Assembly: GCA_903843965.1 (NCBI GenBank)
Contig: CAIMRY010000007.1
Span: 1 to 64,000, forward strand
From: an uncultured delta proteobacterium
GTDB lineage: Bacteria > Desulfobacterota > Desulfovibrionia > Desulfovibrionales > Desulfovibrionaceae
Direction: 5' to 3'
Length of the DNA stretch: 64,000 nt
Made by a program: the position numbers and the translations under genes. This document shows, piece after piece, positions 8,687 through 18,386 of this stretch (position 1 is the stretch's first letter; each line of letters starts with the position of its first letter). The notes beneath the pieces were generated by a model, which made no database searches, had not been told where the DNA came from, and saw only the letters and a list, made by a program, of their open reading frames with translations.

Positions 8687-9409
8687 TCAACTGTTCACGT
8701 CCTCAGGTCCGTCCGCCTCTTCCAGCCGGTAGCCGATGCCGGTCTCGGTGCGCAAAAAGCGCGGCCGGGCCGGGTCGGGCTCGATCTTGTGCCGCAGTTG
8801 GTGCACGTAGAGACGCGGGTAGTGGGCCTGGTCGTCGCGCACGCTGCCCCAGACCTCCTTCAAGAGCTGGCGGTGGGTGACCACCTTGCCCGCGTGGCGC
8901 ACCAGGAAGGCCAAGAGCTTGAACTCGATGGGCGTCAGGTGCACCTCGGCCCCGGTCAGGCGCACCCGCCGGGCTGCCAGATCGACGCTGAGGGCTCCGA
9001 CGCGGAACACGGGCTCGGGCCTGTCCTGCCCGCCGGAAGACGCATGGCGCAGGGCCACGCGCATGCGCGCCGCCAGTTCCCCCACGCTGAAGGGCTTGAT
9101 GAGGTAGTCGTCGGCCCCGGCGTCCAGGGCCTCGATCTTGTCCTGCTCCTTGCCGCGCGCGGAGATGACCAGGATGGGCGTGGCCGTCCACTGCCGGATG
9201 CGCCGGATGACGTCGAGGCCGTCCATGCCCGGCAGCCCCAGGTCCAGCAGGATGACATCGGGCTGGTGCGAGGCGGCCATGCCAAGCCCCTCCTCGCCGG
9301 ACTCCGCCTCCAGGAAACGGAAGCCCTGGCTCTCCAGGAAGGCGCGCAGAAAACAGCGGATGGGGGCCTCGTCTTCGATGACCAGCACCAGCGCCTTGTC
9401 TGTGGTCAC
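8687..9409 (-). CDS. kdpE: KdpE response regulator
   Basis: OmpR/PhoB-type regulator of 240 aa. The receiver domain (about residues 1-125) has the acidic pair in IEDEAP, the phospho-acceptor Asp in LLDLGLPG and the conserved Lys in LIKPF. A winged-helix DNA-binding domain follows. It is known to activate the kdpFABC promoter when phosphorylated by KdpD under K+ limitation. The GTG start at 9409 overlaps the kdpD stop (GTGA) and is preceded by GGAGGAGGG, so the two are translationally coupled. Confidence 0.93.
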   Translation of the reverse strand: MTTDKALVLVIEDEAPIRCFLRAFLESQGFRFLEAESGEEGLGMAASHQPDVILLDLGLPGMDGLDVIRRIRQWTATPILVISARGKEQDKIEALDAGADDYLIKPFSVGELAARMRVALRHASSGGQDRPEPVFRVGALSVDLAARRVRLTGAEVHLTPIEFKLLAFLVRHAGKVVTHRQLLKEVWGSVRDDQAHYPRLYVHQLRHKIEPDPARPRFLRTETGIGYRLEEADGPEDVNS

Positions 9410-12186
9410 AGGCCCTCCTCCTTGGTCTCGGCGTCGTGCCGGTCCGCGTCCGCCGTGGCCCGGATGGCCGCATTCCTGCGGGCGTCGGGCACGGGCAGGG
9501 TGACGTGGAACGCCGCCCCGCCGCCTGCGCGGCTCTCGGCCCAGATGCGCCCGCCGTGGACCTGGGCGATGGCCCGGCAGATGGCCAGGCCGATGCCGTA
9601 GCCCTTGCGCCCGCCTGTCCGGTCCGCCGCGGTTTGCCCCTGGTAGAACAGGTCGAAGACCTTTTCCTGATCTTCCGCCGAGAGCCCAGGGCCCCGGTCG
9701 GCCACGGAAAATTCCACCTCCCGTCCCGCGAGGTGGGCCTCGATACGTATGGGCGTGGCCTCCGGGGAGTACTTCACGGCGTTCTCCAGAAGGTTCAGGA
9801 ACAGCTGCTCCATGAGCACGCCGTCCAGGTCGAGCATGGGCAGGTCGTCCGGCATGTCCATCTCCACGCTCCGGCCCGACAGGTGCTTTTCGAGCAGGTT
9901 CAGGGCCGCGCCAAGGGGCTCCTCCAGGGACTGCAGCTCCAGGTCGGGCTTGAGCGTGCCGGATTCGAGCTTGGTCATGCGCAAAAGGTTGCCGATGAGC
10001 CGGGACAGGCGCTCGGCCTCGTTAAAGATGTTGGCGGCCAGCGAGCGGCGCAGGCCCGCCTCCAGACGGTCGCCCACTTGCACCAGACTGTCGGCCGAGC
10101 CCATGATGGCCGCCAGCGGGGTCTGCAGGTCGTGCGTCACGGAGGACAGAAGCGAGGTTTTGAGACGCTCGGTCTCGGCCTCCATCTGGGCGTGCAGGCT
10201 CTCGCCCTCCAGCCGCTCCACCTCCAGGGCCAGGGCCACCTGCCGGGCCAGGGTCTCGATCATCCGGGTCTGCTCCGGCGAGAACAGCGCGCCCTGGGTC
10301 TCGGGCCGCAGGCCCAGCACGCCCACGGTGTCCTTGAGGCCCTTCAGCGGCACGTAGAGCGCCCCGCTGGTGGGCAGGGTGCTGGTGCCCAGCCCGGCGG
10401 CCTTGCCGTTGGCGAAGACCCACTGGGCCACGCCCTCGCCCTTGTGGCTGATGTTGAAGGCCTCCCGGTCGCCGACGAAGCCCTTGAGGCGCCCGTCGTC
10501 GTCGGGCAAAAGCGCCAGGGCCGTGCAGACAAAGAGCTCGGACACGTGCTCGATGGCGATGCGCAGGAGCTTCTCCGTGCCGCGCGTGCCCGCAAGCTCG
10601 CGGCTCAAGGCCAGCATCACCTGGGTGCGCGCCTCGCGCCTGCGCGCGGCCTCGGCCTGCTGGCGGATGTGCGCGGTGAGACGGCTGATGACCACGGCCA
10701 CAACGAACATGATGGCGAAGGTCAGCAGGTACTGGGTGTCGCTGACAGCCAGGCTGAAGCGCGGCGGCACGAAGAGCACGTCGAAGCAGAGCACCCCCAG
10801 GGCCGATGACAGGATGGCCGGGCCCTGGCCGCAGCGGCTGGCGATGAACATGGTGCCCAGGAGATAGACCATGATCAGGTTGGCCAGCTCGAAGTAGTGG
10901 TACATGGCGAAGCACAACGCCGAGCAGGCGGCCACGGCGAGCACGCTCTGGCCATAGCCTTGCCAATCCACCGGCGCGGACCGGGCAGGAGCGGCCTGGG
11001 GCTTGCCCTCGCTCCCCTCGCTGCGGTCGTCGCCCCGGATGACCTGCACGTCGATCTCGCCGCTCTTGCGGATGAGCTCATCCACCGGGCTGCCGAGCAG
11101 CGTGTCCAGCAGCTTGGGCCGCACGGGCTTGCCGATGACGATGCTGGAGACGTTGCGGCTGCGCGCCAGGGTGATGATCTCCTCGCTCACGTTGCGGCCG
11201 GACAGGGTCACCACCTCCGCGCCCAGCTGCTCGGCCAGGCGCAGGTTCTGCACTACCTGGTTGTGCCTGGGGTCGCTCTGGGCCAGGGGCTGGGTCTCCA
11301 CATAGGCGGCGATCCAGTGGGCGTGCTGGCTGGCGGCCATGCGCTTGACCGCGCGCACAAGCCGGGCCGAGGTCGGGCTCGGGCCCACGCACACCAAGAG
11401 CCGCCCGGTGGTGGGCCAGGTGACCTCAATGGCCTGGCCCTGGCGGTAGACCAGCACCTCGGTGTTCACCCGGTCGGCCACCACGCGCAGGGCCAGCTCG
11501 CGCAGGGCGAAGAGGTTGCCGGAGCGGAAGAAGTTCCGCGCGGCCCATTCGGCCTGCTGCGGCACGTAGACCTTGCCCTCGCGCAGGCGCTTGAGCAGGT
11601 CGTCCGGGGTCAGGTCCACCAGCACCAGCTCGTGGGCCTCCTCCAGCACGGAGTCGGGCACGGTCTCGCGCACGGCGATGCCGGTGATCTGCGCCACCAC
11701 GTCGGACAGGCTCTCCACATGCTGCACGTTCAGGGTGGTGTAGACATCGATGTTCTGGTCGAGCAGCTCCAGCACGTCCTGCCAGCGTTTGTCGTGGCGC
11801 GAGCCCGGGGCGTTGGTGTGGGCCAGCTCGTCCATAAGGATGAGCGCTGGCCGCCGGGCCAGGGCCGCGTCCAGGTCGAATTCGTGCAGCTGGTGGCCCT
11901 TGTACTCCACCGTGGCCCTGGGCAGCACGTCCATTCCCGCCAGAAGCGCCTCGGTCTCGCCCCGGCCATGGGTTTCCACCACCCCGGCCAGCACGTCGCG
12001 GCCCTCGGCCTGCTGGGTATAGCCCTCGGTGAGCATGGAATACGTCTTGCCCACGCCTGGGGCGGCCCCGAGGAAGACGCGCAACCGTCCTCGGGCGCGC
12101 CGTCTGTCCTCCTTGCAGGCCAGGGTCAAGAGCGCGTCCGGGTCGGGCCTTTTTTCAGAGGGTCGCTTGTCATCACATGAAGCCAT
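9406..12186 (-). CDS. kdpD: KdpD sensor histidine kinase
   Basis: 926 aa, the usual KdpD length. Domain order: N-terminal KdpD domain with a Walker A (GAAPGVGKT near residue 42), a universal-stress-like domain, four closely spaced membrane helices (about residues 405-505), a GAF-like region, HisKA with the histidine in VTHDLQTPL, and HATPase_c with DRGPGL and GYGIGLAIC. It senses K+ limitation or ionic stress at the inner membrane and controls KdpE. ATG at 12186 has AAGGAA upstream. It follows kdpC after 178 bases that contain a large palindrome. Confidence 0.94.
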   Translation of the reverse strand: MASCDDKRPSEKRPDPDALLTLACKEDRRRARGRLRVFLGAAPGVGKTYSMLTEGYTQQAEGRDVLAGVVETHGRGETEALLAGMDVLPRATVEYKGHQLHEFDLDAALARRPALILMDELAHTNAPGSRHDKRWQDVLELLDQNIDVYTTLNVQHVESLSDVVAQITGIAVRETVPDSVLEEAHELVLVDLTPDDLLKRLREGKVYVPQQAEWAARNFFRSGNLFALRELALRVVADRVNTEVLVYRQGQAIEVTWPTTGRLLVCVGPSPTSARLVRAVKRMAASQHAHWIAAYVETQPLAQSDPRHNQVVQNLRLAEQLGAEVVTLSGRNVSEEIITLARSRNVSSIVIGKPVRPKLLDTLLGSPVDELIRKSGEIDVQVIRGDDRSEGSEGKPQAAPARSAPVDWQGYGQSVLAVAACSALCFAMYHYFELANLIMVYLLGTMFIASRCGQGPAILSSALGVLCFDVLFVPPRFSLAVSDTQYLLTFAIMFVVAVVISRLTAHIRQQAEAARRREARTQVMLALSRELAGTRGTEKLLRIAIEHVSELFVCTALALLPDDDGRLKGFVGDREAFNISHKGEGVAQWVFANGKAAGLGTSTLPTSGALYVPLKGLKDTVGVLGLRPETQGALFSPEQTRMIETLARQVALALEVERLEGESLHAQMEAETERLKTSLLSSVTHDLQTPLAAIMGSADSLVQVGDRLEAGLRRSLAANIFNEAERLSRLIGNLLRMTKLESGTLKPDLELQSLEEPLGAALNLLEKHLSGRSVEMDMPDDLPMLDLDGVLMEQLFLNLLENAVKYSPEATPIRIEAHLAGREVEFSVADRGPGLSAEDQEKVFDLFYQGQTAADRTGGRKGYGIGLAICRAIAQVHGGRIWAESRAGGGAAFHVTLPVPDARRNAAIRATADADRHDAETKEEGL

Positions 12187-12271
12187 GGCGGTTCCTTTCG
12201 CTGGGCCTAAGGTCTGTCCCTAAAAGCGCCTTTTGCCCCCTGGACATTGTCCGGGCATTAGCACACGCCGA

Positions 12272-12317
12272 TTTGGGGCCAGGGCTGTACCGCATGAGTA
12301 CACTCCCTGGCCCCAAA
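12272..12317. promoter_or_regulatory. Large palindrome between kdpC and kdpD
   Basis: TTTGGGGCCAGGG (12272-12284) and CCCTGGCCCCAAA (12305-12317) form a perfect 13-bp inverted repeat, with a GTAC...GTAC pair inside the loop. There is no T run on the minus strand, so it is not a standard terminator. It may set the ratio of pump to sensor by attenuation or mRNA stability, or be an operator. Confidence 0.55.
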
Positions 12318-12364
12318 CGAGATGCTCTCCCGCCAGGGGGGAATACATCTTTCGGAAACAGGCC

Positions 12365-12991
12365 CTATGGCTTTCCCTTTGCACTATCTGCGTTTGCGGC
12401 CAGAGAATCAAGGGCCCTGTTGAGCATGAGCACATTGACCCGCGGCTCGCCCAGGAAGCCCAACTGGCGACCTTCCTTGTGGCGGGCCACCAGCGCACTC
12501 AACGCCGCCTCATCCAGGCCGCGCGCCTTGGCCACGCGGGAGACCTGGAACGCGGCCGCCTCCGGGCTGATGTGCGGGTCCAGGCCCGAGCCCGAGGCCG
12601 TCAGCAGGTCCGCTGGGATGGGCGCCGCATTTCCGGGATCAGCCGCGCGCAGGGCCTCCACACGTTCCTTGACGGCCTTGAGCTGGGCCTCGCCCGCCGG
12701 GGTCAGGTTGGAGCCGCCGCTGGCCTGGGCGTTGTATGGCTGCGGCGAGGTGGCCGAGGGCCGACCCCAGAAATGGCCGGGGGCGCTGGTCTGCTGGCCG
12801 ATGAGCTCAGAGCCGACGACCGTGCCCTTGGACTCGATGAGGCTGCCATCAGCCTGGTGCGGGAACAGCGCCCTGGCCGCCAGGGTGATGGCCGAAGGAT
12901 AGATAAGCCCGGTGAGGACCGACAAAACGATGAGCATGGAGATCGCCGGACGCAGCTGGCGCCCCAGGATAGTCAGCATGTCTTTGAGCAT
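12365..12991 (-). CDS. kdpC: KdpC, potassium-transporting ATPase subunit C
   Basis: 208 aa. One N-terminal membrane helix (about residues 12-34, ending in GLIYP) is followed by a periplasmic domain with the family motif GSELIGQ and a GRPSAT stretch. KdpC is a small subunit that aids ATP-driven K+ uptake. I set the start at the ATG at 12991, preceded by AAGGGAGG; longer frames upstream overlap kdpB and add a non-homologous tail. It follows kdpB after 13 bases. Confidence 0.93.
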   Translation of the reverse strand: MLKDMLTILGRQLRPAISMLIVLSVLTGLIYPSAITLAARALFPHQADGSLIESKGTVVGSELIGQQTSAPGHFWGRPSATSPQPYNAQASGGSNLTPAGEAQLKAVKERVEALRAADPGNAAPIPADLLTASGSGLDPHISPEAAAFQVSRVAKARGLDEAALSALVARHKEGRQLGFLGEPRVNVLMLNRALDSLAANADSAKGKP

Positions 12992-13004
12992 TGTGATGCC
13001 TCCC

Positions 13005-15110
13005 TTACGCCAGATGCAGGGCAACGAGGGCCATGTCGATGAGCTTGATGCCGACAAAGGGCACGAGGAGCCCGCCGCCGCCATAGATGACGAGGTTGTC
13101 GCGCAGGATTTTGGCCGCGCCTGCGGGCCGATAGGCCACGCCGCGCAAGGCCAGCGGGATGAGCCCCACGATGATCAGCGCGTTGAAGATGACCGCCGAG
13201 AGGATGGCGCTCTGGGGGGTGGCCAAGCCCATGACGTTCAGCACGCCAAGCGCCGGGTACATGCCCACAAAGGCCGCGGGCACGATGGCGAAGTACTTGG
13301 CGATGTCGTTGGAGATGCTGAAGGTGGTCAGCGAACCACGCGTCATGAGCAATTGTTTGCCGATGCAGACGATCTCCATGAGCTTGGTCGGACTGGAGTC
13401 CAGGTCCACCATGTTCCCGGCCTCCTTGGCGGCCTGGGTGCCGGTGTTCATGGCCACGCCCACGTCGGCCTGGGCCAGGGCCGGGGCGTCGTTGGTGCCG
13501 TCGCCGGTCATGGCCACCAGGCGGCCCTCGGCCTGGATCTGGCGGATGAGCGCCAGCTTCTGCTCGGGCTTGGCCTCGGCCAAAAAGTCGTCCACCCCGG
13601 CCTCGGCGGCGATGGCCGCAGCGGTGAGCGGATTGTCGCCCGTGACCATGATCGTCTTGATGCCCATGCGCCGGAGCTCGGCGAACTTCTCGCGGATGCC
13701 GCCCTTGACGATGTCCTTGAGCCAGATGGCCCCGAGCACCCGCGCGCCATCGGCGGTCTTCTCGGCAACCAGGAGCGGCGTGCCGCCCTCCCGGGCGATG
13801 TCCTGCACGTGGTTCGTCACTGCCTGGGGGAAGACGCTTCCCGATTCGGTGACCAGGCGTTCGATGGCGTCGGGCGCGCCCTTGAGGATGGTTTTTCCAC
13901 CAGACCCTCCGGGGCCGCCGGGCAGGTTGACGCCGCTGATGCGCGTCTGGGCCGTGAAGGGGATGAAGGTGGCCCCGAGCTGGCTCACGTCGCGCTGACG
14001 GATGCCGAACTTCTCCTTGGCCAGGACCACGATGCTGCGGCCCTCCGGGGTCTCGTCCACGAGCGAGGAGAGCTGCGCGGCGTCGGCCAGCTCGGCCTCG
14101 GTAACGCCCGGCGCGGGCAGGAACAGCGTGGCCTGGCGGTTGCCCAGGGTGATGGTGCCGGTCTTGTCCAGCAAGAGCACGTCCACGTCGCCTGCGGCCT
14201 CCACAGCCCGGCCGCTCATGGCGATGACATTGGCCTGTATGAGCCGGTCCATGCCCGCGATGCCGATGGCCGACAAAAGCCCGCCGATGGTGGTGGGCGC
14301 AAGGCAGACGAAGAGGGCGGTGAGCACGGTGACGCTGATCACCGTCCCCTTGCCGGCCTGCTCCACGCCGAACATGGAGAAGGGCAGCAATGTGGCGCAG
14401 ACGAGCAGGAAAATGATGGTCAGCGCGGCCAGCAGGATATTCAGCGCGATCTCGTTGGGCGTCTTGCGGCGCTTGGCGCCTTCGACCATGGAGATCATAC
14501 GGTCCAGGAAGGTCTCGCCCGGGTCCGCGCTGATGCGGATCAGGATGGAGTCGGACAGGACGCGCGTGCCGCCGGTGACGGCGCTGCGGTCGCCGCCGGA
14601 CTCGCGGATGACGGGCGCGCTCTCGCCGGTGATGGCGCTCTCGTCCACCGAGGCTACGCCGTCGATGACCTCGCCGTCGCAGGGGATGGACTCGCCGGCC
14701 ACGACGATGACGAAGTCGCCCTTGCGCAGGGCCGTGGAGGACACCATCTCGCTGGCCGCGTCGCGCCGGGCCTCACTGAGCTTGCGGGCGGGCGTCTCGG
14801 CCCTGGCCTGGCGAAGCGTCGCCGCCTGGGCCTTGCCCCGGCCTTCGGCCATGGCCTCGGCAAAGTTGGCGAAGAGCACCGTGAACCACAGCCAGAGCGA
14901 CACGGCCAGGATGAAGCCCGCCGGGGCCTCGCCGTGACCAAGCAGGGCCTGGACAAACAGCACCGTGGTGAGCATGCTGCCGATGTATACCGTGAACATG
15001 ACAGGATTTTTTACCTGCACACGAGGGGAGAGCTTGCGGAAGGAATCGAGCGCCGCGCTCTTGACGATCTCGGGATCGAACAAGGGGCGGGACAGGGATT
15101 TACCGGACAT
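13005..15110 (-). CDS. kdpB: KdpB, potassium-transporting P-type ATPase catalytic subunit
   Basis: 701 aa. Motifs: TGES in the actuator domain, phosphorylation site DKTGTIT (Asp near residue 314), [14 protein letters not shown], and paired membrane helices before and after. KdpB hydrolyses ATP and drives K+ moved through KdpA. ATG at 15110 starts a typical KdpB N-terminus. It is 28 bases after kdpA. Confidence 0.95.
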   Translation of the reverse strand: MSGKSLSRPLFDPEIVKSAALDSFRKLSPRVQVKNPVMFTVYIGSMLTTVLFVQALLGHGEAPAGFILAVSLWLWFTVLFANFAEAMAEGRGKAQAATLRQARAETPARKLSEARRDAASEMVSSTALRKGDFVIVVAGESIPCDGEVIDGVASVDESAITGESAPVIRESGGDRSAVTGGTRVLSDSILIRISADPGETFLDRMISMVEGAKRRKTPNEIALNILLAALTIIFLLVCATLLPFSMFGVEQAGKGTVISVTVLTALFVCLAPTTIGGLLSAIGIAGMDRLIQANVIAMSGRAVEAAGDVDVLLLDKTGTITLGNRQATLFLPAPGVTEAELADAAQLSSLVDETPEGRSIVVLAKEKFGIRQRDVSQLGATFIPFTAQTRISGVNLPGGPGGSGGKTILKGAPDAIERLVTESGSVFPQAVTNHVQDIAREGGTPLLVAEKTADGARVLGAIWLKDIVKGGIREKFAELRRMGIKTIMVTGDNPLTAAAIAAEAGVDDFLAEAKPEQKLALIRQIQAEGRLVAMTGDGTNDAPALAQADVGVAMNTGTQAAKEAGNMVDLDSSPTKLMEIVCIGKQLLMTRGSLTTFSISNDIAKYFAIVPAAFVGMYPALGVLNVMGLATPQSAILSAVIFNALIIVGLIPLALRGVAYRPAGAAKILRDNLVIYGGGGLLVPFVGIKLIDMALVALHLA

Positions 15111-15138
15111 GGGAGGTTCTCCTTGCCTGACGTTCGGG

Positions 15139-16929
15139 CTAGTGGCCGAGCATCATCAGATGTTCCACAATGGGGCCAAGGGCCAGGGCCGGGATGAAGG
15201 TCAACGCGCCGACCACCAGCACCACCGCGATGAGCAGGCCGCAGAACAGCGGCGTGTGCGTGGGCAGGGTTCCGGCGCTCACGGGCACGCTTTTCTTGGC
15301 CGCCAGGCTGCCGGCCAGGGCCAGCACCGGAATGGCCGTCCAGAAACGCCCGGTGAGCATGACGATGCCGCCCAGCAGGTTGTACAGCGGGGTGTTGGCC
15401 GAGAGTCCGGCAAAGGCGCTGCCGTTGTTGTTGGCCATGGAGGAGAAGGCGTAGAGGATTTCGCTGAAGCCGTGCGCGCCGGGGTTGGCGATGGCCGCTT
15501 TGCCCGAGGCGGTCATGACCGCCCAGGCCGTGCCGAGGAGCACGCCGAACAGCGGGACCATGATCACGATCGAGGCCATCTTGGTGTCGAAGGCCTCAAT
15601 CTTCTTGCCCAGGTACTCCGGCGTGCGGCCGACCATGAGCCCGCCGATGAAGACCACGATGATGGCGAAGACCAGCATGCCGTAGAGCCCGCAGCCCACG
15701 CCGCCGTAGACCACTTCGCCCAACTGCATGAGCACCATGGGCACCAGGCCGCCGAGCGGCGTGAAGGAGTCGTGCATGGCGTTCACCGAGCCGTTTGACG
15801 CCGCCGTGGTGGCCGTGGCCCACAGGGCCGAGGCCGTCACGCCGAAGCGCAGCTCCTTGCCTTCCCAATTGCCGGGCAGGGGGTTGCCTGCGCCATGGCC
15901 GCCCGTGAGCGCTGCCATCTGCGGCACGCCCGTGTGCTCGGCCCAGAGGCAGACGGAGAGGAAGACCACGAAGATGACCGTCATGGCCGCCAGCAGCACC
16001 CAGCCCTGGCGGGCGTCGCCCACCATGTGGCCGAAGGTGTGGCAGAGCCCCGCCGAGATGACCAGGATTGCCAGTGTTTCCAGGAAGTTGGTCAGCGGCG
16101 TGGGGTTCTCGAAGGGGTGCGCGGAGTTGGCGTTGAAGAAGCCGCCGCCGTTGGTGCCGAGCATCTTGATGGCCTCCTGGGAGGCAACCGGCCCGCGCGT
16201 GATGGCCTGCTCCGTCGCGGTCGCGGGCTTGGGCTTGAGGCTCGGGTCGGCCTTCAGGTCGTCGGCCGAGGGTGTGATCTCGTAGGCCACGGGTTCGCTC
16301 AGGCTGGCCTTGGCCGCGCCGCCAAGGGTCTGTGGCACGCCCTGCCAGGCCAGCGCCAGGGCGAACATCACGGACAGCGGCAGCAGGATGTACAGCGTGC
16401 TGCGCGTCAGGTCCACCCAGAAGTTGCCCAGCAGGCGCGTCTCCCGCCGGACGAGCCCGCGGATGAGCGCGGCCAGAATGGCGATGCCCGTGGCCGCAGA
16501 CACGAAGTTGTGCACGGTGAGCCCCAGCATCTGGGTCAGATAGCTCATGGTGCTCTCTCCGCTGTAGGCCTGCCAGTTGGTGTTGGTGACGAAGCTCATG
16601 GCCGTGTTGAAGGCCAGGCCCGGCTCCACCGCAGCCATGGCGTCGGGATTGAGCGGCAACTGGCCCTGCAGGCGCAGCAGCGCGTAAAGGACCACGAAGC
16701 CGAGCATGTTGAACAGGAACATGGCCAGGGCATAGCCCTTCCAGTCCATCTCCTCCTGCGGTTTCACGCCGCAGACCCGGTAGAGCAAACGCTCCACAGG
16801 CCCCAGCACACGGTCCAAACCGCAGGGCTTGCCCTCCAGCACCTTGGCCATGTATTGGCCGAGCGGCCAGGCCAAGCCGAGGAGCAGGACCATATACAGA
16901 ACGATGGTGAGAATGTTTGCGAACTGCAT
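15139..16929 (-). CDS. kdpA: KdpA, potassium-transporting ATPase subunit A
   Basis: 596 aa polytopic membrane protein of the K+ transporter superfamily. Pore-loop signatures are visible ([30 protein letters not shown]). It binds and passes K+ in the Kdp complex. The start codon overlaps the kdpF stop by one base (TAATG). Confidence 0.95.
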   Translation of the reverse strand: MQFANILTIVLYMVLLLGLAWPLGQYMAKVLEGKPCGLDRVLGPVERLLYRVCGVKPQEEMDWKGYALAMFLFNMLGFVVLYALLRLQGQLPLNPDAMAAVEPGLAFNTAMSFVTNTNWQAYSGESTMSYLTQMLGLTVHNFVSAATGIAILAALIRGLVRRETRLLGNFWVDLTRSTLYILLPLSVMFALALAWQGVPQTLGGAAKASLSEPVAYEITPSADDLKADPSLKPKPATATEQAITRGPVASQEAIKMLGTNGGGFFNANSAHPFENPTPLTNFLETLAILVISAGLCHTFGHMVGDARQGWVLLAAMTVIFVVFLSVCLWAEHTGVPQMAALTGGHGAGNPLPGNWEGKELRFGVTASALWATATTAASNGSVNAMHDSFTPLGGLVPMVLMQLGEVVYGGVGCGLYGMLVFAIIVVFIGGLMVGRTPEYLGKKIEAFDTKMASIVIMVPLFGVLLGTAWAVMTASGKAAIANPGAHGFSEILYAFSSMANNNGSAFAGLSANTPLYNLLGGIVMLTGRFWTAIPVLALAGSLAAKKSVPVSAGTLPTHTPLFCGLLIAVVLVVGALTFIPALALGPIVEHLMMLGH

Positions 16930-17021
16930 TACTCGAACGCCTCCGGTTTGAGCAGGGCCACCACGAGGTAGACGAACAGGCCCAGCACCACGATGCCGGT
17001 CAGAACATACAGCAGGTTCAT
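16929..17021 (-). CDS. kdpF: KdpF, small subunit of the Kdp pump
   Basis: 30 aa: one hydrophobic helix followed by LLKPEAFE. KdpF-type peptides sit in the membrane and stabilise the KdpABC complex. The ATG at 17021 has AAGGAG eight to nine bases upstream. It overlaps the preceding 39-codon gene by four bases (ATGA) and kdpA by one base. Confidence 0.88.
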   Translation of the reverse strand: MNLLYVLTGIVVLGLFVYLVVALLKPEAFE

Positions 17022-17137
17022 GAGCGCAACTCCTTCAAGCTTTCGGCCAGACGGACCAGCCCCAGGCTGGCCAACACGGCCAGCAGGCACAAGAGACCGA
17101 TGAGGCCATCCGAGGGAGTCATGAGCATTTCCAACAT
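17018..17137 (-). CDS. 39-aa membrane peptide upstream of kdpF
   Basis: A small gene with a strong site AGGAGG before ATG 17137 encodes 39 aa: a short polar start ([10 protein letters not shown]), one hydrophobic helix of about 20 residues ([18 protein letters not shown]), and a charged tail ending ESLKELRS. Its stop overlaps the kdpF start as ATGA, so the two are translationally coupled. It is the first gene of the operon. I do not recognise it; position and topology suggest a second small helper of the Kdp pump. It could also be a leader peptide that opens the kdpF start. Confidence 0.72.
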   Translation of the reverse strand: MLEMLMTPSDGLIGLLCLLAVLASLGLVRLAESLKELRS

Positions 17138-17184
17138 GGTGTTTTCCTCCTCCCGGCATGGGTTCGCCGGGTTTCTTGAATGGA

Positions 17185-17249
17185 ACTATAGCACCAGAGG
17201 AATAAAGAGGGTGTAGGGAAATTGAGGCGGCGTGTAAGGATTGTGTCAA
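17185..17249 (-). promoter_or_regulatory. Candidate kdp promoter and KdpE operator
   Basis: Read on the minus strand, TTGACA (17249-17244) is followed by two near-identical boxes, CCTTACAC (17239-17232) and CCCTACAC (17218-17211), exactly 21 bases apart (two helical turns). Next comes a T-rich stretch and then TATAGT (17190-17185), a good -10. The boxes resemble the TTTACACCCC part of the known E. coli KdpE site. The operon starts 48 bases downstream of the -10. Confidence 0.55.
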
Positions 17250-17459
17250 GAAATGAGGGACGGACGGTTCAAAGCCATCCAAGTGTGCGCAGGGCAAAGA
17301 CGCTGAGCGCCCTGCCAAACTCAGCTACAGGCTCTGAGGCATTCATCCTAGTGCAAAACATTGGGGCAAGCCAAGTGCAGACAATGGAAGCCTGGTGAGG
17401 TGTCCTGCCGTTCATGTTGCGGCCCTGATGGGTGCGTTCATTTTTGCAAGTCTGTGGTA

Positions 17460-18090
17460 TCACTCCAGATCCTTTGGCCTTTCCGCCACAGATTCACACC
17501 ACTTCTCCCGGCCCTTGATGCGGAAGTGCTCGTCCAGCAGCGTCCGGCGCAGGCGCTCCACAAAGCCGTTGCTCTGCGGCCTGCGGACCCTGGTCGTGCG
17601 GCGGTCGATGCACTCCAACTGCAGGAACAGCCCGTAGGGATGCCGGTCCGGCCTGGGCAGAACTCCCGGCCATTGTCCGCGAGGATGCTGCTGATGCTTA
17701 CGTCAGCGGCCTCAAAATGCGGCAAGACATCCTGGTTCAGCACATGCACCACCGTCACCGGCAGCTTGCCGGTGCACAGCCGCCCCCGGGAGTCGCGGCT
17801 GTGGCGTTCAGGCACCGAGTGCAGGTACACGCGGCCCACGCTTTTGAGAACGCCCACGAAAGAGGTGTCTACGGCCACAAGATTGCCCCTGTGCCTGGTC
17901 TTGATGCGCCGTTCCCGGAACTCCGGGCTGATGCGGTCCAGCCTCCGCACCTGCTTGTCTGAAAGGTCCAGGCTCTGCTCGCGCGCCGAGCGCTTAAGGC
18001 GCAAAAGCCGCAAAGGGCGGAGAAGCAGGCCGTGCCAGCCCCAGACGCCGCGCACGCGGCACCGGCTGAGCCTGTAATTCACAGCTTTCA
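17460..18090 (-). pseudogene. Broken transposase with integrase (DDE) core
   Basis: The minus strand encodes a recognisable rve-type core: the first acidic motif VAVDTSFVGVLK, then LADNGREFC. Just after NGREFC (about 17655) the frame shifts by one base, and homology continues in another frame (RPDRHPYG, then RRPQSNGFVERL and DEHFRIKG) to a stop at 17460-17462, where the protein ends early. The N-terminal half reads like the family linker (SPEFRERRIKTRH) but its start is ragged. It resembles IS481-like elements. No terminal inverted repeats were identified. It lies between the kdp promoter and the malate synthase gene. Confidence 0.7.
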
Positions 18091-18386
18091 AAAGCCCGCA
18101 CACTTGATTCGGACCAGGCAGGCTGACCACGCCGTGCTCCGGGGCCGCCCGGTCAGTCCGGCCCGCCACAGCGCAATCCCGTCCGTTGCAGTCCAGTAAT
18201 TTCCAAAAGTATTTCAGCGTGCCGCCACTGCGCCCAGCATTGTGGCGCTCCCTCCAGGGCCTGCGCCGCTTGCCACAGGCACGGCGAAAAGGATACATCA
18301 AGGCTGGGACAACCCCTGCGGACGGGCGAACGACCTGCGAGGACCGCCGCACCATCTTTCGCCACCCCTGATGAGGAGCACCCCCC

